DNA of 64,000 nucleotides from Amoebophrya sp. A120. Taxonomy: Eukaryota > Sar > Dinophyceae > Syndiniales > Amoebophryaceae. Numbering within the stretch: position 1 is the stretch's first letter; each line of letters begins with the position of its first letter. This document shows positions 21,772-32,403 of this stretch, in pieces. A program made the translations under genes and the position numbers. A model generated the notes under the pieces. The model saw only the letters and a program-made list of their open reading frames with translations. It was not told where the DNA came from and ran no database searches. The stretch covers positions 3,277,675 through 3,341,674 of the forward strand of contig CAJINV010000001.1 of NCBI GenBank assembly GCA_905178155.1, written 5' to 3'.

Positions 21772-24700
21772 CTACCTGATCTCCATGGTCTCAGCCTTGG
21801 CTTTTAATTTTCTCATTTTGGTGTGCCGCGACATCAATCGCGCCCGGTTCTCGTTCGTTTCCAGGTTTTCCAAGCGATCCTTCTTTTCCTCTTCGTACAC
21901 CGGGCGCCAATCCTCGTAGATCCTTTTCAGCTCCTGCACGTACAGATCGTGGTACCGATCCACTTCCTCCTGCGTCGGGTTCTCGACCAACGGACAATCG
22001 ATTGGGTTGCCGACCACCGACCGGATGGGGGTGCGGAACGGGAAAATCCCCACGTTCAAGCCGAACACGCGGTGCAGCAACCCGCCGGAAAGAGCGCGGC
22101 CGACGACTAGGGGTAGAGCAAAACCCATGATTTTCTGCAGCTTGTCCTGGATCTTCTTCGCCGTGCCCGTGAGCTGGATGCTCCCGAACAGGTCGGTCTC
22201 GCCGAAACTGTATCAAATGCAAATATGTCTGGGTCTGGGAGATTCCGGGATTTGTGATGCTAGTCTGGCATGACTCTGAGCTCTGTATTGCGTGGCCGCG
22301 AATAGCTCATGCTCCCTGTTATGCAAAAACGCACTTTCTCATGCGGAATTCGCAACTCAGAACCATGAAAAAAGCCTGTCATGCTTGGCAGCTCCTTGCA
22401 GTGAGCTCACTATTCCCTTCCTTGCATCACAAGTTTCCAGACCCAGACATTTTTGCATTTGGTAAACTGTAAACGGGCACGAGACTGGCGCCGTTCTTCA
22501 TCGCGTACTTCACGAAGCCCTTACGCTGCCCGAGAATCTGGATTTTTTGGGATGCGTTTGCAGTGCTCCGTCCTGGTGGGCGGGCAAACTATGATGCGAG
22601 CAAAAAAAGTCGTTGTAAATTATGCCTCGCATTTTCTACCCGCAGTACTTACACGTCGAACTTTGTGCTACACATTTTCGAACTTTTTAACGAAACAAAC
22701 GACCTGAAAAAAAATCCCAAATACCAGAACATTCGTCCCAACGCCGCTCTCCAGCGACTCCTTTGCGCCTCCGGGAACTAGTGCTATCGACTTCCCGCGC
22801 TGCAGATTGTTGCAGATGGACTCAGCACTGACATCCTGCACGCCTAGCGCGAGCAGGAAATCCCGCCAGAAGGGGATCTTAAACTGGATCTGCATGGTCA
22901 GCAATCGGACATCGATCCCCGGGAAGAGCGCGTCAAAACCAGTGGCGTTCGTCGAGAAGTTCAGTAACGCCCCGATGGACAAGACCCCGTGCGGGTGGTA
23001 GCCGAAGACGTACCGCTTTTCCGGATCCAGTTTTCGTGTGCGGGTCAACTTCACGGGAAAATACATGGCAGCGTGGCGGTAGATTCTCCTACGCCGCATG
23101 GAGGGGCAAAACCGATCGTACCTCCTCGGGCAGAAGAACATAGTGAGTAACGACTTTCCGATGACGGTGAACAAACCGAGAGCGGTCTTCACCGTGTCGA
23201 CGAAAATATTTTCCCTCTTTTTGATTCCCAAATCGGCGAAGATCGAGTCCTGCTTGCTCCACATCGAAGATCCGAGACTGGATAGCATCGCTGTCTTGGT
23301 CACAGGTGTTTTCTTGCTGTAGTTCTCCGAGTCGTTATCCGTAGCTGCTGCTGCTCCTGGGGTCGTACTACCAGTCCTTTCCGTTATTATTTGCAGCCGC
23401 TCGGCGACGGTAGAAGATGTGACCTTTTCATCAGGCCTTGTTGCGCCTCCACCTGCGGCTGTTTGTCTCAATGTCAACGCCGGTGTGGTACTAACCGGGG
23501 TGGACGCGGCCGTTGACATGGAAACGGTCGACAAAGACGGATCCATCGAAGTTTTTGTGCAGCTCGTTTTATTCGTCTCCTCATAAGATGAAGACCTCTC
23601 ACACGTCGACCCTGGGCTCATCTTCGCGGTCGTCGCGTCTTCGAATTCATCCACCACACTGTCGCTTTCATTATCGTTACCATTTGGTTGTTCCACCCCT
23701 TCGTTTTGTTCACCAGTGCGACCACCACTACCTGAAGATTGTGGACTCCTGGCAATGACCGTGTATTCATCCCGGTCCTCCGGGTCCACATCATCGTCCA
23801 CATCATCGTCCGGGGAGTTTGACGTCCGGCTGCTCAACTTTTCGTCATCCGCGTGGAGGACTAATTCTTGCATTTTCTCCTCCTTACTAGTCTCGTATTT
23901 CCCCTTGGACGCGCCAGAATCGAAAAGCAGATACCAGTATCAAATGTAAAAATGTCTGGGTCTGGAAGAATGCAACTTGTGATGCTAAATTTGGACTCCA
24001 AAAAAATCTGTATTGCATGAGCAGCAAAGATAGTGCAATTTTTGCTACGCGGAGAGGGCATTTGTCATGCGGAATAGGCATCGCGAAGCCCTCAAAAAAT
24101 CTGTGACGCTAGGGCATGCATCACAGACATCATGGCCCAGGCAAAACATGCATGACAAGTCTCAGAATCTTCCAGACCCAGACATTTTTACATTTGATAA
24201 CCAGGTGACATACGCAATGTACAGCATGCGGACGGGACTCACGACAGTGCTCCCATATTCGGAGCCGAAGAGCCTGAAGAAAATCGCGATTATTTAGTAT
24301 TTGCTTTTCATTTTGCGATGAAGGGTTTTGTACTATAGCGTAGGCCCCCATACACATGACACGAGCAGTCTGCATTTGAAAACTTTTTCTTTGTTATACC
24401 TCTCATCCGCGTAGAGCAGGCACCACACGTTGAAGGAAAAGGCCATATTGAAGACCGCGAGGATGAAAACGAGAATCGACCGCATCTGCATCCGCTCGAG
24501 GCTGTCCCACTGGCCCACCCGGCCGGGCCACAGCAAGACGGCGAAATACCCCTGCACGATGACGGTGCAAATTTTTCCTACTATGCCGAACAGCCCCGAA
24601 AAAATATCGTAGTTCGCGACCGCGGAGAGCAAGAGGAAAAAGTACAGAATTCGCTTCTTCACCGTCGTGTGCGACTCCTTGCGGCGGAAGGTCGCGCAGA

Positions 24701-24905
24701 AGGTGCGGATCTCGGCGCCGGCGTTCCGGTCGGGGTCGGCAGCGCTGTTTGTCGAGCTGCCGCGCGGCGGCGCGGTTTCCGCTGCGGACTCGCGAATCGC
24801 GGAAAACCGCTTTGCACTGCTTCGGTACTTCTGCGGCAAGTACTGCAAATCCTCTTCGATACTGAACTGCCGCCCGAAGGCCAAGGGCGACAGATCGCCC
24901 GACAT
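21772..24905 (-). CDS. Diacylglycerol acyltransferase type 2 (DGAT2 family), five exons
   Basis: This enzyme would transfer an acyl group from acyl-CoA to diacylglycerol at the ER, making storage triacylglycerol. Exons are 24905-24400, 24273-24200, 23932-22731, 22537-22464 and 22204-21772, about 762 residues, twice the usual 330-390. The N-terminal exon has two to three hydrophobic segments (RILYFFLLLSAVANYDIF; SILVFILAVFNMAFSFNVW). The catalytic region carries YVFGYHPHGV (the family HPHG), LVPGGAKESLE, QRKGFVKYAMKNGASLVPVY followed by SFGETDLFG, and PTQEEVDRYHDLYV. About 230 acidic Ser/Thr-rich residues are inserted between the N-terminal membrane part and the catalytic core. Introns 1 (24399-24274) and 3 (22730-22538) are GT-AG; introns 2 and 4 are introners. 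A monoacylglycerol or wax-ester specificity cannot be excluded. Confidence 0.9.
22205..22463. mobile_element. Introner-like element I5 (intron 4 of DGAT2)
   Basis: A 259-nt intron. The inverted repeats are CAAATGCAAA(A/T)ATGTCTG followed by GGTCTGG at both ends. The 8-bp duplication TACAGTTT flanks the element. Removing the element plus one copy yields GTT TAC AGT TTC GGC GAG, the highly conserved VYSFGE block of DGAT2. No register that leaves this sequence has GT-AG ends. The internal block TCATGCGGAATT matches I6 in the same (plus) orientation. Confidence 0.9.
23933..24199. mobile_element. Introner-like element I6 (intron 2 of DGAT2)
   Basis: A 267-nt intron with almost perfect inverted repeats of about 30 bp (TATCAAATGTAAAAATGTCT, continuing GGGTCTGGAAGA). 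The flanking duplication is CTGGT. Excision leaving one copy gives ACC TGG TAT CTG, so AYVTW joins YLLFDSGAS, matching the spacing of the DGAT2 N-terminal region. No GT-AG register keeps this join. The internal block GTCATGCGGAATAGGCATC is on the plus strand, antisense to the gene. Confidence 0.9.
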
Positions 24906-25440
24906 GTTTGGGTTATATCGGTGTCACTCAGCACACTCGTCAAAGAAGTTTCGGCTATGTACTACGAACATGAACGAATGTATTTCCAGAACTTCAAGTG
25001 CTCCGCCACCGCTTCAGCAGCGACGGGGGCGAATCTAAAGATTTTATCTTGCCTAGGCAAAAAGACAAACATTTCGAGATCAGCTTGCCGAAGCATCAAA
25101 GTACTTACTCCAGTGGCGTTAAAAACTCAATGGGGATCGCAATGACATGGTGATGAGGTTCCTGATGCCGTAAACCAAATGTTGCTTGTTTCAGGGATGG
25201 CACAAACAGCTGCACTCGGACGGAGAAGTTGTAAATACACTACTGCTCGTGTTCGCTTTCTGTACTATGCGCAGTACCTCACGTATGACCATAGGCACTT
25301 CCTCGCTTTCTCTCGTGGATAACATGGGTGCTGGTTGATCACATTTTTTGTGCTGCCAATGTACTCCTTGAAGATTGTGTCCACGGACGTTCACCGACTT
25401 CTCTTTCACCTTTTTCTGGAGGAACACGAAAAAAAAACAC
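24906..25440. other. Intergenic stretch, doubtful ORF only
   Basis: A minus-strand ORF at 25191-25427 (78 codons) has no recognisable domain. Nothing else supports a gene. This is ordinary mixed-composition sequence before the GC-rich island begins. Confidence 0.4.
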
Positions 25441-27990
25441 TTTCGCCAGGGCGGCGCCGCGCCAAGACTATGCGCCGTGTACCCACGCAGGCCAGCTCAC
25501 CTGATTTCCCACATCGATCCGCAGCAACGCGCACACCGGGGCCCTTGCAGTGGTAGGGATGCCGTGGGAGGGCGGGCGGCAGCCTGTAAAAGGCAGTGTC
25601 TGCGAGCGCCATCGCAGTCGCGCCGGCTCTGAAAGCATTATGAGGGGGCACACGCAAAGCAAAAAAACTGACGAGCCCCGGAACCGCCAAAGGGTGCGGG
25701 TAGTGCGGGCGGCGCACAACAGCCGCCCCCCGGGGCCGCAACCCCACAGGCCGGCTGGAGCTCCCATCCGGGGCCGGCCCCGGGACCACAAGGCGAAGGC
25801 GCGCAAGCAGAGACGCCAAAGCGACGGGCCTGGGTGGTGCTTCGCCTTTTGGCAACGCTGCCGCAACAGCGGACCGCTAAAGTCTGAGACGAGAGGGCCA
25901 CGCGACGGGCTCGCCTGCGAAGATTCTCCCGGCCGGCTTCTCGCCCTTGCAGCCCTTCGGCATGTCGAGCACTTTTTTGCGGCCGCTCTCCTTTGGCTTT
26001 TTTTGCCCCCCCAATGGGCGCCGGCTCACCGAACACAGGAAAGCCCGGAGCGCGGAGCGGATCACCCTGGGGGCCCGTCTCGCTACCTATGCCGCGGCGG
26101 CCCGAGGTAGATCAGCCCGGCCGGAACCGAGTCAGTGGATGCGCATATAGCGGGCGACACACGACAGCCGCCCCATATCGCAGCAGCAAACTCGCTCTGT
26201 CGCTGAATTTGGGCGCTATGGCTGGGGGGTGCCTTTCAAAAGAAATTGGGCCGAAACAAAGCCAAAAAGCGCAGGCGGGCTCTCTCTTTCTTTTGCACCT
26301 TCCTGCGGTCTTGGCTTGGTGTGGTTGGCGTCTTCGAGGGGGCCACAATCTCAGGGGCCCGCCCGCTAAATAAGGCCGGCAAGAAGGCGAGCCGCTCGCT
26401 TAGCGAATCCCGGCCGGCGAGATCAGGCCGCGGGCCCCCGTCGCGTCCGCATTAACCGCCGCGAACGCCTTCGCCCCGCCCCGCCAAGCCTGAAAGCCCA
26501 CCGCGGTAGGCCCCAACCCCCGGGCGGCCTCAGTCGCATCGCCCGGCATCTGCCCGGGCGCGACGATCGCCCAGCCCCGGCATAGCTCTGGCGCAACCGC
26601 TCACCCACGCCGGCGCCGCACTGGGTCGCGGATGGGCAACTCTTGCAGCCGCCTCCTCCCCTCCCGCGCCAACTTCCCCCCCCGCGGCCAGGCCCCGCAC
26701 TGTGGCGCTTCGCCTTCGGCCGGGGGCCCGATGTAGCAGAACCACTGCAGCCCGTAAAAAACTACGCGCGTCGCGTCCGTGAGATAGCCGCACGGCTCTG
26801 CCGCTGCATTCATCGCAAAAGCGCCGCGCCTTTTCGCACCATACTCCCCGTCTGTGTTGTCGAGCATTGCGTTGATCTTTTTGATGTGCGGCGGGAGCTG
26901 GCGCTTCGCCTTCTCATATTCGGGGCCCCAGCTCCACAGGGCACGCCACAACGCTTGCGCTTCCCAAGCGCGCGCCGTGCGACCGATCACACGCGCCAAA
27001 CGCTCGCGCCCCTGCCCCCCCCGGCTTCAAGCGGCGCAGGCTTTCGCCTTCTGCGCCACCACGGTAGAGCTCTGAACCACACAACCCGCCGGCCGCCCCG
27101 GTGGCGCGGCTATCCAATTCAGCCGCGCCCGCGGCAGCCCGCCGCGCGGGTCCATAGGGCAAGCGGACGGGCCCGGGCGCGCGCCTGCAGGGTCGCAACC
27201 CGGGCAATTCGGCAGGCCCTTGCGCGCCTTGCTTTGCCGTCATGGGTTCGCTATCTAAGCGGGCCCATGATAACTGTAGTAACGCGGGGGGCTTGGCCAT
27301 CGAGTCCCTGCGGAAAATGAAGGCGCGGCGCCCGAGTTCTTCCAGGCGATTCTCGCCGTGCGCCCCGAAGTATTGCGATCCGGCTTGCCAGCTGTGGTCT
27401 AAGCCGACCGCTTCGAGGTTCTCGACGTTGTCGACCAGGACCATGAGTGTCCGCATCACATAGATGCCGCCACACATTTCGCAGCGTTTGTGCGACGCGC
27501 GCCGCCGCAATCGCCCCCGGTATGGATGCCGGGGCCCCCGTAATGCGCAGCGCCGGCCGCCGGCAATGCCAAAGGCGAACAGGCGCCCGACAATCAGCGG
27601 CCGCCGCCACCTCCGGTAGGCTGCGCGCAGACCTCGGGCGGCCTCATCTTCGTGTCTGTCGCCCGCCCGCGGGCGCGGCTCCGCTCGCGCCGGAGCCCCC
27701 GCCGCGCATTTCCGCCGCGCCATGGCGCTCCCATTCGCGCGCCTGCCAAGCTCGGCAGGTGCCTTCGGTTGTCTCTGTCGCTTCTTGCTGCCCCGGCCAT
27801 CGTGCTCGCGCGCGGCCCCTGTCCGCACCGGCTTCGCGAACCACAACGGAGCGGGCGGCTTCCCGGCACGAGCAAGCGCGCGGGGCCGAGCGTAGCGGCC
27901 CCCCTTGCTGTCACTAGACCCAGACGACGCAGCCAGCAAATTCTGAACCTGTAAAACCGCCACAGGTCGCGCACACAAGGCCATCGCTTA
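25441..27990. repeat. GC-rich island 1, no convincing gene
   Basis: Composition changes abruptly to very GC-rich (long runs of GGCCGG, GCGCC and GGGGCC) for about 2.5 kb, then returns to AT-richer sequence. Long ORFs occur in several frames and on both strands at once, which is expected from stop-poor GC-rich DNA. Recurrent strings such as GCTTCGCCTT appear throughout. A block containing ACAGCCGCCCC recurs in diverged form at about 25710 and 26150. Two minus-strand stretches look less random in translation: near 26750-26960 (KRQLPPHIKKINAMLDN) and near 27270-27480 (VMRTLMVLVDNVENLEAVG). They could be decayed coding remnants. The origin is unknown; it resembles the block at the right end. Confidence 0.55.
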
Positions 27991-30246
27991 TTCAAGCAGA
28001 ATGACTTCCTCCGAACACACTTTCATCAAACACGACAGAAACTAAACATACCCCAACCGAGACTAGGGGTTTTCAAAACAAAACACTTTTCAGAATTTCC
28101 CGTATTTCAAAAACGCGTGAAACTACATCGTCTGAAATCGCTTCATGTTTGTCCTTATTCACACCTGTGTACACAACAAGAGCTGCTTTTTATTCATACC
28201 GCATCAATCCTGGATTTTGATTTTGATTCTCTTTTTATGTGGTACAGCTACTTAGTAAAGTTGAAAATGATAAATCCGACTGCTGGCTACCCGCAACATC
28301 GGTAATGTGTTGTGCTGCTGTAGCAAGCGGTCGGTCTGTGGTGAGCTTCCAGAACTACAAGTGCCTATCGAGGAGTAATGTCGTAGAGTCCAGTGCGTGA
28401 GGCCTTCGTACAAGTTGAGCTGCGCCTGCTGCGTGTCCAGGCAGGTGGACTTGCGGCTGGCGCTGACCCCGCCTACTGCCTGCAGAATAGTTGTAGATCT
28501 ACTTCAGGACTGCAATCCAAATCCGGCTTCAGGTGAATCCGAAGCCGGACAGGAAAGCAATTATGTTGGCGGTGTCCAAAGAAAGCAAAGCTAAAAACAA
28601 TCGCCTTTCCACGAATTGCCGGGCATAGGTGCCGTGGTCGCTTTTCAAAATTTCATCTTCTTCTTCCCCCGAAGCATTCCAGCTTCATCTACGTACCGTA
28701 GACAAAGAGATGCTCGCGCTGCCACAGAGGAAAATTATCGAACGTGCATGACATATTCTTCAAATTTTTCCACATCGCAAAAAGCGGTAGAGTTCTGCGT
28801 TGCTGCTGTGATATAGGAATCAATTTATTTTTCGCAGGTAACGCGAACTAAGACTAACAGGCTCGTCCATTTTATCAAAGTGCATCTGAGTTGATATGCA
28901 ATCAACCAAATGCTCCGCGTCCCATGACAAGGATATTAATTCATCAGTTCCGTGCTAAAAGTTTTGAAAAAGTATGGTCTTGATGGTGATAAATGCAACC
29001 ATCTCTGGCTCCAATGACATCAGCGTGAATGCAGTTCTGAAAATCAGTAAAGGAAAATTACTTGAAAAAGTAGAGCAATACATTTTTGATGACACAAACA
29101 CTAGCCTAGTACTTTCGTTCATAACATTATCTACTCTCTTCGCACGACAGGAAGGTGAGCCTGCTCTGTTTCGATGAGTCCAGCTGCGGCGGTTTGCCTT
29201 CGTTTACTGCTCAGTGCGGGTTTTTGCCGTCGCTGCGCGCTGAAGAGGTAGTGCGAGAGCCAGAACCAGCAGTAGAATCATCCTAACCAAAAGTCGAATC
29301 CTCAATACTTTATTCCCTTTCCCGGGGGACTTTTTCTCTCGAGATACTTCCAACATATGAGGGTAGCAAATTCAATTAGTTGATGTTCGCAGTGATTGTA
29401 GCAGTAAATAGCCGCGTGGAGAACTAAAAAATCGTAATGTACATAGATGCCCGTTGTCTTACGGAGCGAGTCCTTTTTTCAACAATGAAGGGTAAGGATT
29501 GGCACTGCTTAGACTTTCCCGCAGCTTTTCAAAAATATAGCTCTTCAGATATTTTTTTGTTGAGGTAGCTTGAGCTTCATCCTATCCTCGTCTCATTTGA
29601 CATTGAACTTCTGAATTTAGGTTTCTAGGAAAATGATGCTGTTTCTTCAATGCCGGGGGATATCCGATAAAACCTCTGCTCCAGTCTCATAGGATTTTTG
29701 GAGCGCATCAAATCTATTGTCTATTGTTACAGCTCGTTTTATTTTGGTACTAAACGAGGTAGCACGACTTGAACTTTCGCAGTGGTTGATGTCAAATTTA
29801 CATAAATAATAATAATGTATCAGCTCTTGTATGAAGAATTTAGTGTCCTATCGCTCTTGAAACAAATCATCGTCTTGAAAATCATTGAAAATCCTTCGGA
29901 ATAAATAAACTATCGATGTAGAGGAGGAGGCGGTCACGATTTCAACCGGCGAAAGAATGTCGGCGTGGGGGTCAGAATTGTCAAAAAGTTGCAATTTCAA
30001 AGTCCCAGAAAAATTGAAGTTCTACTACGTCGGAATGTGTTACTTTTGAATTTTTTTGCTGGCATTGTTGCTACAACATCGAAGGGTGTCTTTTGTAGCC
30101 GCTCCACGCACCACTGAAAATCATGAGTATTCATATCAGCCCTTAGCATCTTTGAAGTTCTGTTTTCTGCACAAAATCGGAGGATGAAGCTCCTTTACGT
30201 AATTAGATGTAGTCTTCGACAATTATACTGTTACACAGGTGGAATC
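27991..30246. other. AT-richer stretch of about 2.2 kb, no gene seen
   Basis: Only short ORFs on either strand (for example 28397-28594 and 28974-29177 on the plus strand), none with a recognisable motif or good splice context. No inverted or tandem repeats stood out. Confidence 0.45.
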
Positions 30247-31165
30247 CTAATCTCTTGAAGTTGCTTCTTTTTCTAATTCCGTTTTCGACGTCAGTAGCTG
30301 CCACAGCAGCAGGTCTCCGCTGTCGTGATGAATGCTTTGGTGATATTACTGCGTACTCACGCGACCCAAAGATCGTCGGAATCGTACGAATCATTCACCA
30401 TAGCAGCCATTTCGTCGATCTCCTCCGCGCCGAGCCCTTCCAGCAGACAGTAGGAGCCTGTTTTTCATTTCATCCGGCAGTTTCTATACTTATGATCTCC
30501 TGCATTTTTCTTTGCGTTTCATCATTGTCATCGTTACCAGTCGTTATCGTGACCGTCACGTCAAACGACCGATAGGCTGGCACGAAAAACGATCAATACG
30601 CTCGACACGCTTGAGGGAGTTGGGTTCCGGCTTCGCCACCTCCTCCTCATCGTCAATCAATATCGCCGAAGTAATTTTGTCCGCAGCCTGTTTTCATCGT
30701 TTTGTTCATCTTTCTTGTGATAAAAGTGATATCCTTTGTCACACTGCAGCTGCAGGGACTGACTGAGTGATAAACCTATCATCCCGGGAGGTCGTCTTTT
30801 CGTGTCGTCAACATCGGTCCATAAAACCACCGAAGCTGCAGATAATGCATATCCGAACAGTATCAGTAGATCCCTCCGCAGTGCCATCAAACAAATAGTA
30901 CCTGTTGCAGCCATCCCGTGACCCGATGCGGCACGTAGCGCTCGATGCCCGATTTAGCCGCGACATCCTTGACCACGTTGACCAGCTGCAAAATTTGCGC
31001 CGGGGCCAGAATCGCGATCTCTGACGACTTCAAGGCCAGCATCTGTTTCAGCTTGGCGTCCTGCTCCCCGAGCAGGTCCAGATCCAGGGCCAACGCAGAG
31101 CAGGTGGCCGACATTAAGGAGCTAAACCGCTCGAACAACAGGTGCTGTGTGCTACCCCGCTTCAT
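30247..31165 (-). CDS. Small four-exon gene, about 183 residues, unknown
   Basis: Exons 31165-30902, 30687-30570, 30457-30361 and 30319-30247 are joined by GT-AG introns with consistent phases (0, 1, 2), ending at a TAG. The product starts MKRGSTQHLLFERFSS; an ATG at 31372 is in frame but adds a Cys-rich stretch that looks non-coding. The helical N-terminal half (LKSSEIAILAPAQILQLVN, GIERYVPHRVTGWLQQ) and acidic middle (ILIDDEEEVAKPEPNSL, LGAEEIDEMAAMVNDSYDS) suggest a soluble protein. The helical half is faintly like the repeats of organellar RNA-binding proteins of this lineage, but I do not recognise a family. The third intron is only 41 nt. Confidence 0.55.
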
Positions 31166-32403
31166 CGCGCTTGTTCGGAGGTGTGGTGAGGAGTGGACAC
31201 GACAGGACGCGTCGCAAAGCAAGGAACTCTTACGTAGCCAGTGAAAAAAAACCGCGGTTACTTTGCGACAGCAGACGAACTGCGATGTTGCGAGCGTTAC
31301 TGTGAAAAGAACAACAGCCAGTTCTTGCGACTGAATGGATGAGATTAGCAGCACCGCACCGCAACAGCCCACCTCGGCAGCCCGGCGACGTTATCCCAGC
31401 ACAAAACCCCGGTAGCCAGCGGATGTGTAGAAGTGAAACTGTCTTTGTTGAAACGAGGAGGCGGCAAGGTCGGGAAAGAAAGAGTAAGAGATTTGTCTCC
31501 AGTATATGGGTAGCACAGAGCAACACAAATCAAATTTCGTTTTGTTTTTTTTTGCACAAGAACTTCTGAGCACAACAATTCAAGAACAGGAGCACAGCGC
31601 CCAAACGAGGGCGAAAACAGAGAAAACAGCTAGAAGTGTTTTTGTGAGAAACCGTAATGTCATGGATGAAGTTGAATTTCCCGCGCCCAATAGGACGATG
31701 CTTCTTTGTCGGATGACGATGAGTCACAGAAGTTGGCGCTAAATGAAATGCAACATCCTCAAGACTTTCTCGCAAGTCATGATGACTTCTGGATTGTTTG
31801 TCGCACTGCAGGCTCCGAAGGATGTGAAATGAGTCCAACGTACGCATACTGAAACTTCGCTCAGACGCAGCAAACGGAAAAGCGTGCTCTCCTCTCATCG
31901 AAAAGTACACGCACGATGCGCCTTGAAATATTCGTTTACAGTTGGTGAACAGTAGCATTGTTAGTTTGATCTTGTGCTGTAGATCGCTCAGGAAGAAGAG
32001 CCGTTTGTAGTATGTAATGGATGTGCGTGTGCGTGTCATATTCATGATTTTGGTCAACGGGTTCGATTGTGACAAAAGACTATGGGGATTATTGGTTGAA
32101 GCTTTACTGTAAACGTCGGAATGCGCACTGCTTTTCAGCACTGGGTCCCAGGCCGCGGGACCCAGTATCTTTCGCGCTTCAACGAATGTGTGGCGCTTGG
32201 ATTATTAGGTTCTCACGCTTATGCTTAGCACTGTTTTACTGGTGGGATATAAGTACTACAATTTGGGTGCTCATTTCCTACGCCACGACGGTGTGTTATA
32301 CTCTGTCAGTATGGCCAAGGTTTCTAGCTCATGGGAAGAAGATGCTATGTCTTCTACTCGGTGGCCTTGCATAAACAGGCCCCGACTATTTTTTCCATCC
32401 CGC
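31166..32403. other. Intergenic stretch with one doubtful ORF
   Basis: A minus-strand ORF at 31530-32141 (203 codons) has biased, motif-free sequence and is probably chance. The stretch contains the hairpin at 32141-32165, listed separately. Confidence 0.35.
32141..32165. terminator. Strong GC-rich hairpin downstream of the ankyrin gene
   Basis: Perfect 9-bp arms CTGGGTCCC and GGGACCCAG around a 7-nt loop, about 240 bp beyond the stop codon of the minus-strand ankyrin gene. It could be an RNA processing or 3'-end structure. A eukaryotic terminator role is speculative, so the type label is nominal. Confidence 0.3.

Noticed and set aside
1505-24199. Introners as ordinary miniature DNA transposons outside genes
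   Set aside because: All six recognised copies lie inside reading frames at points where removal restores the frame, so they act as introns here.
25468-26110. Several overlapping long ORFs on both strands in GC-rich island 1
   Set aside because: Very GC-rich DNA has few stops, frames on both strands are open at once, and translations are Arg/Gly/Ala/Pro-biased with no motif.
31530-32141. A 203-codon minus-strand ORF
   Set aside because: No domain, many Cys/His/Phe runs from AT-rich sequence, no splice or start context; kept as doubtful intergenic.
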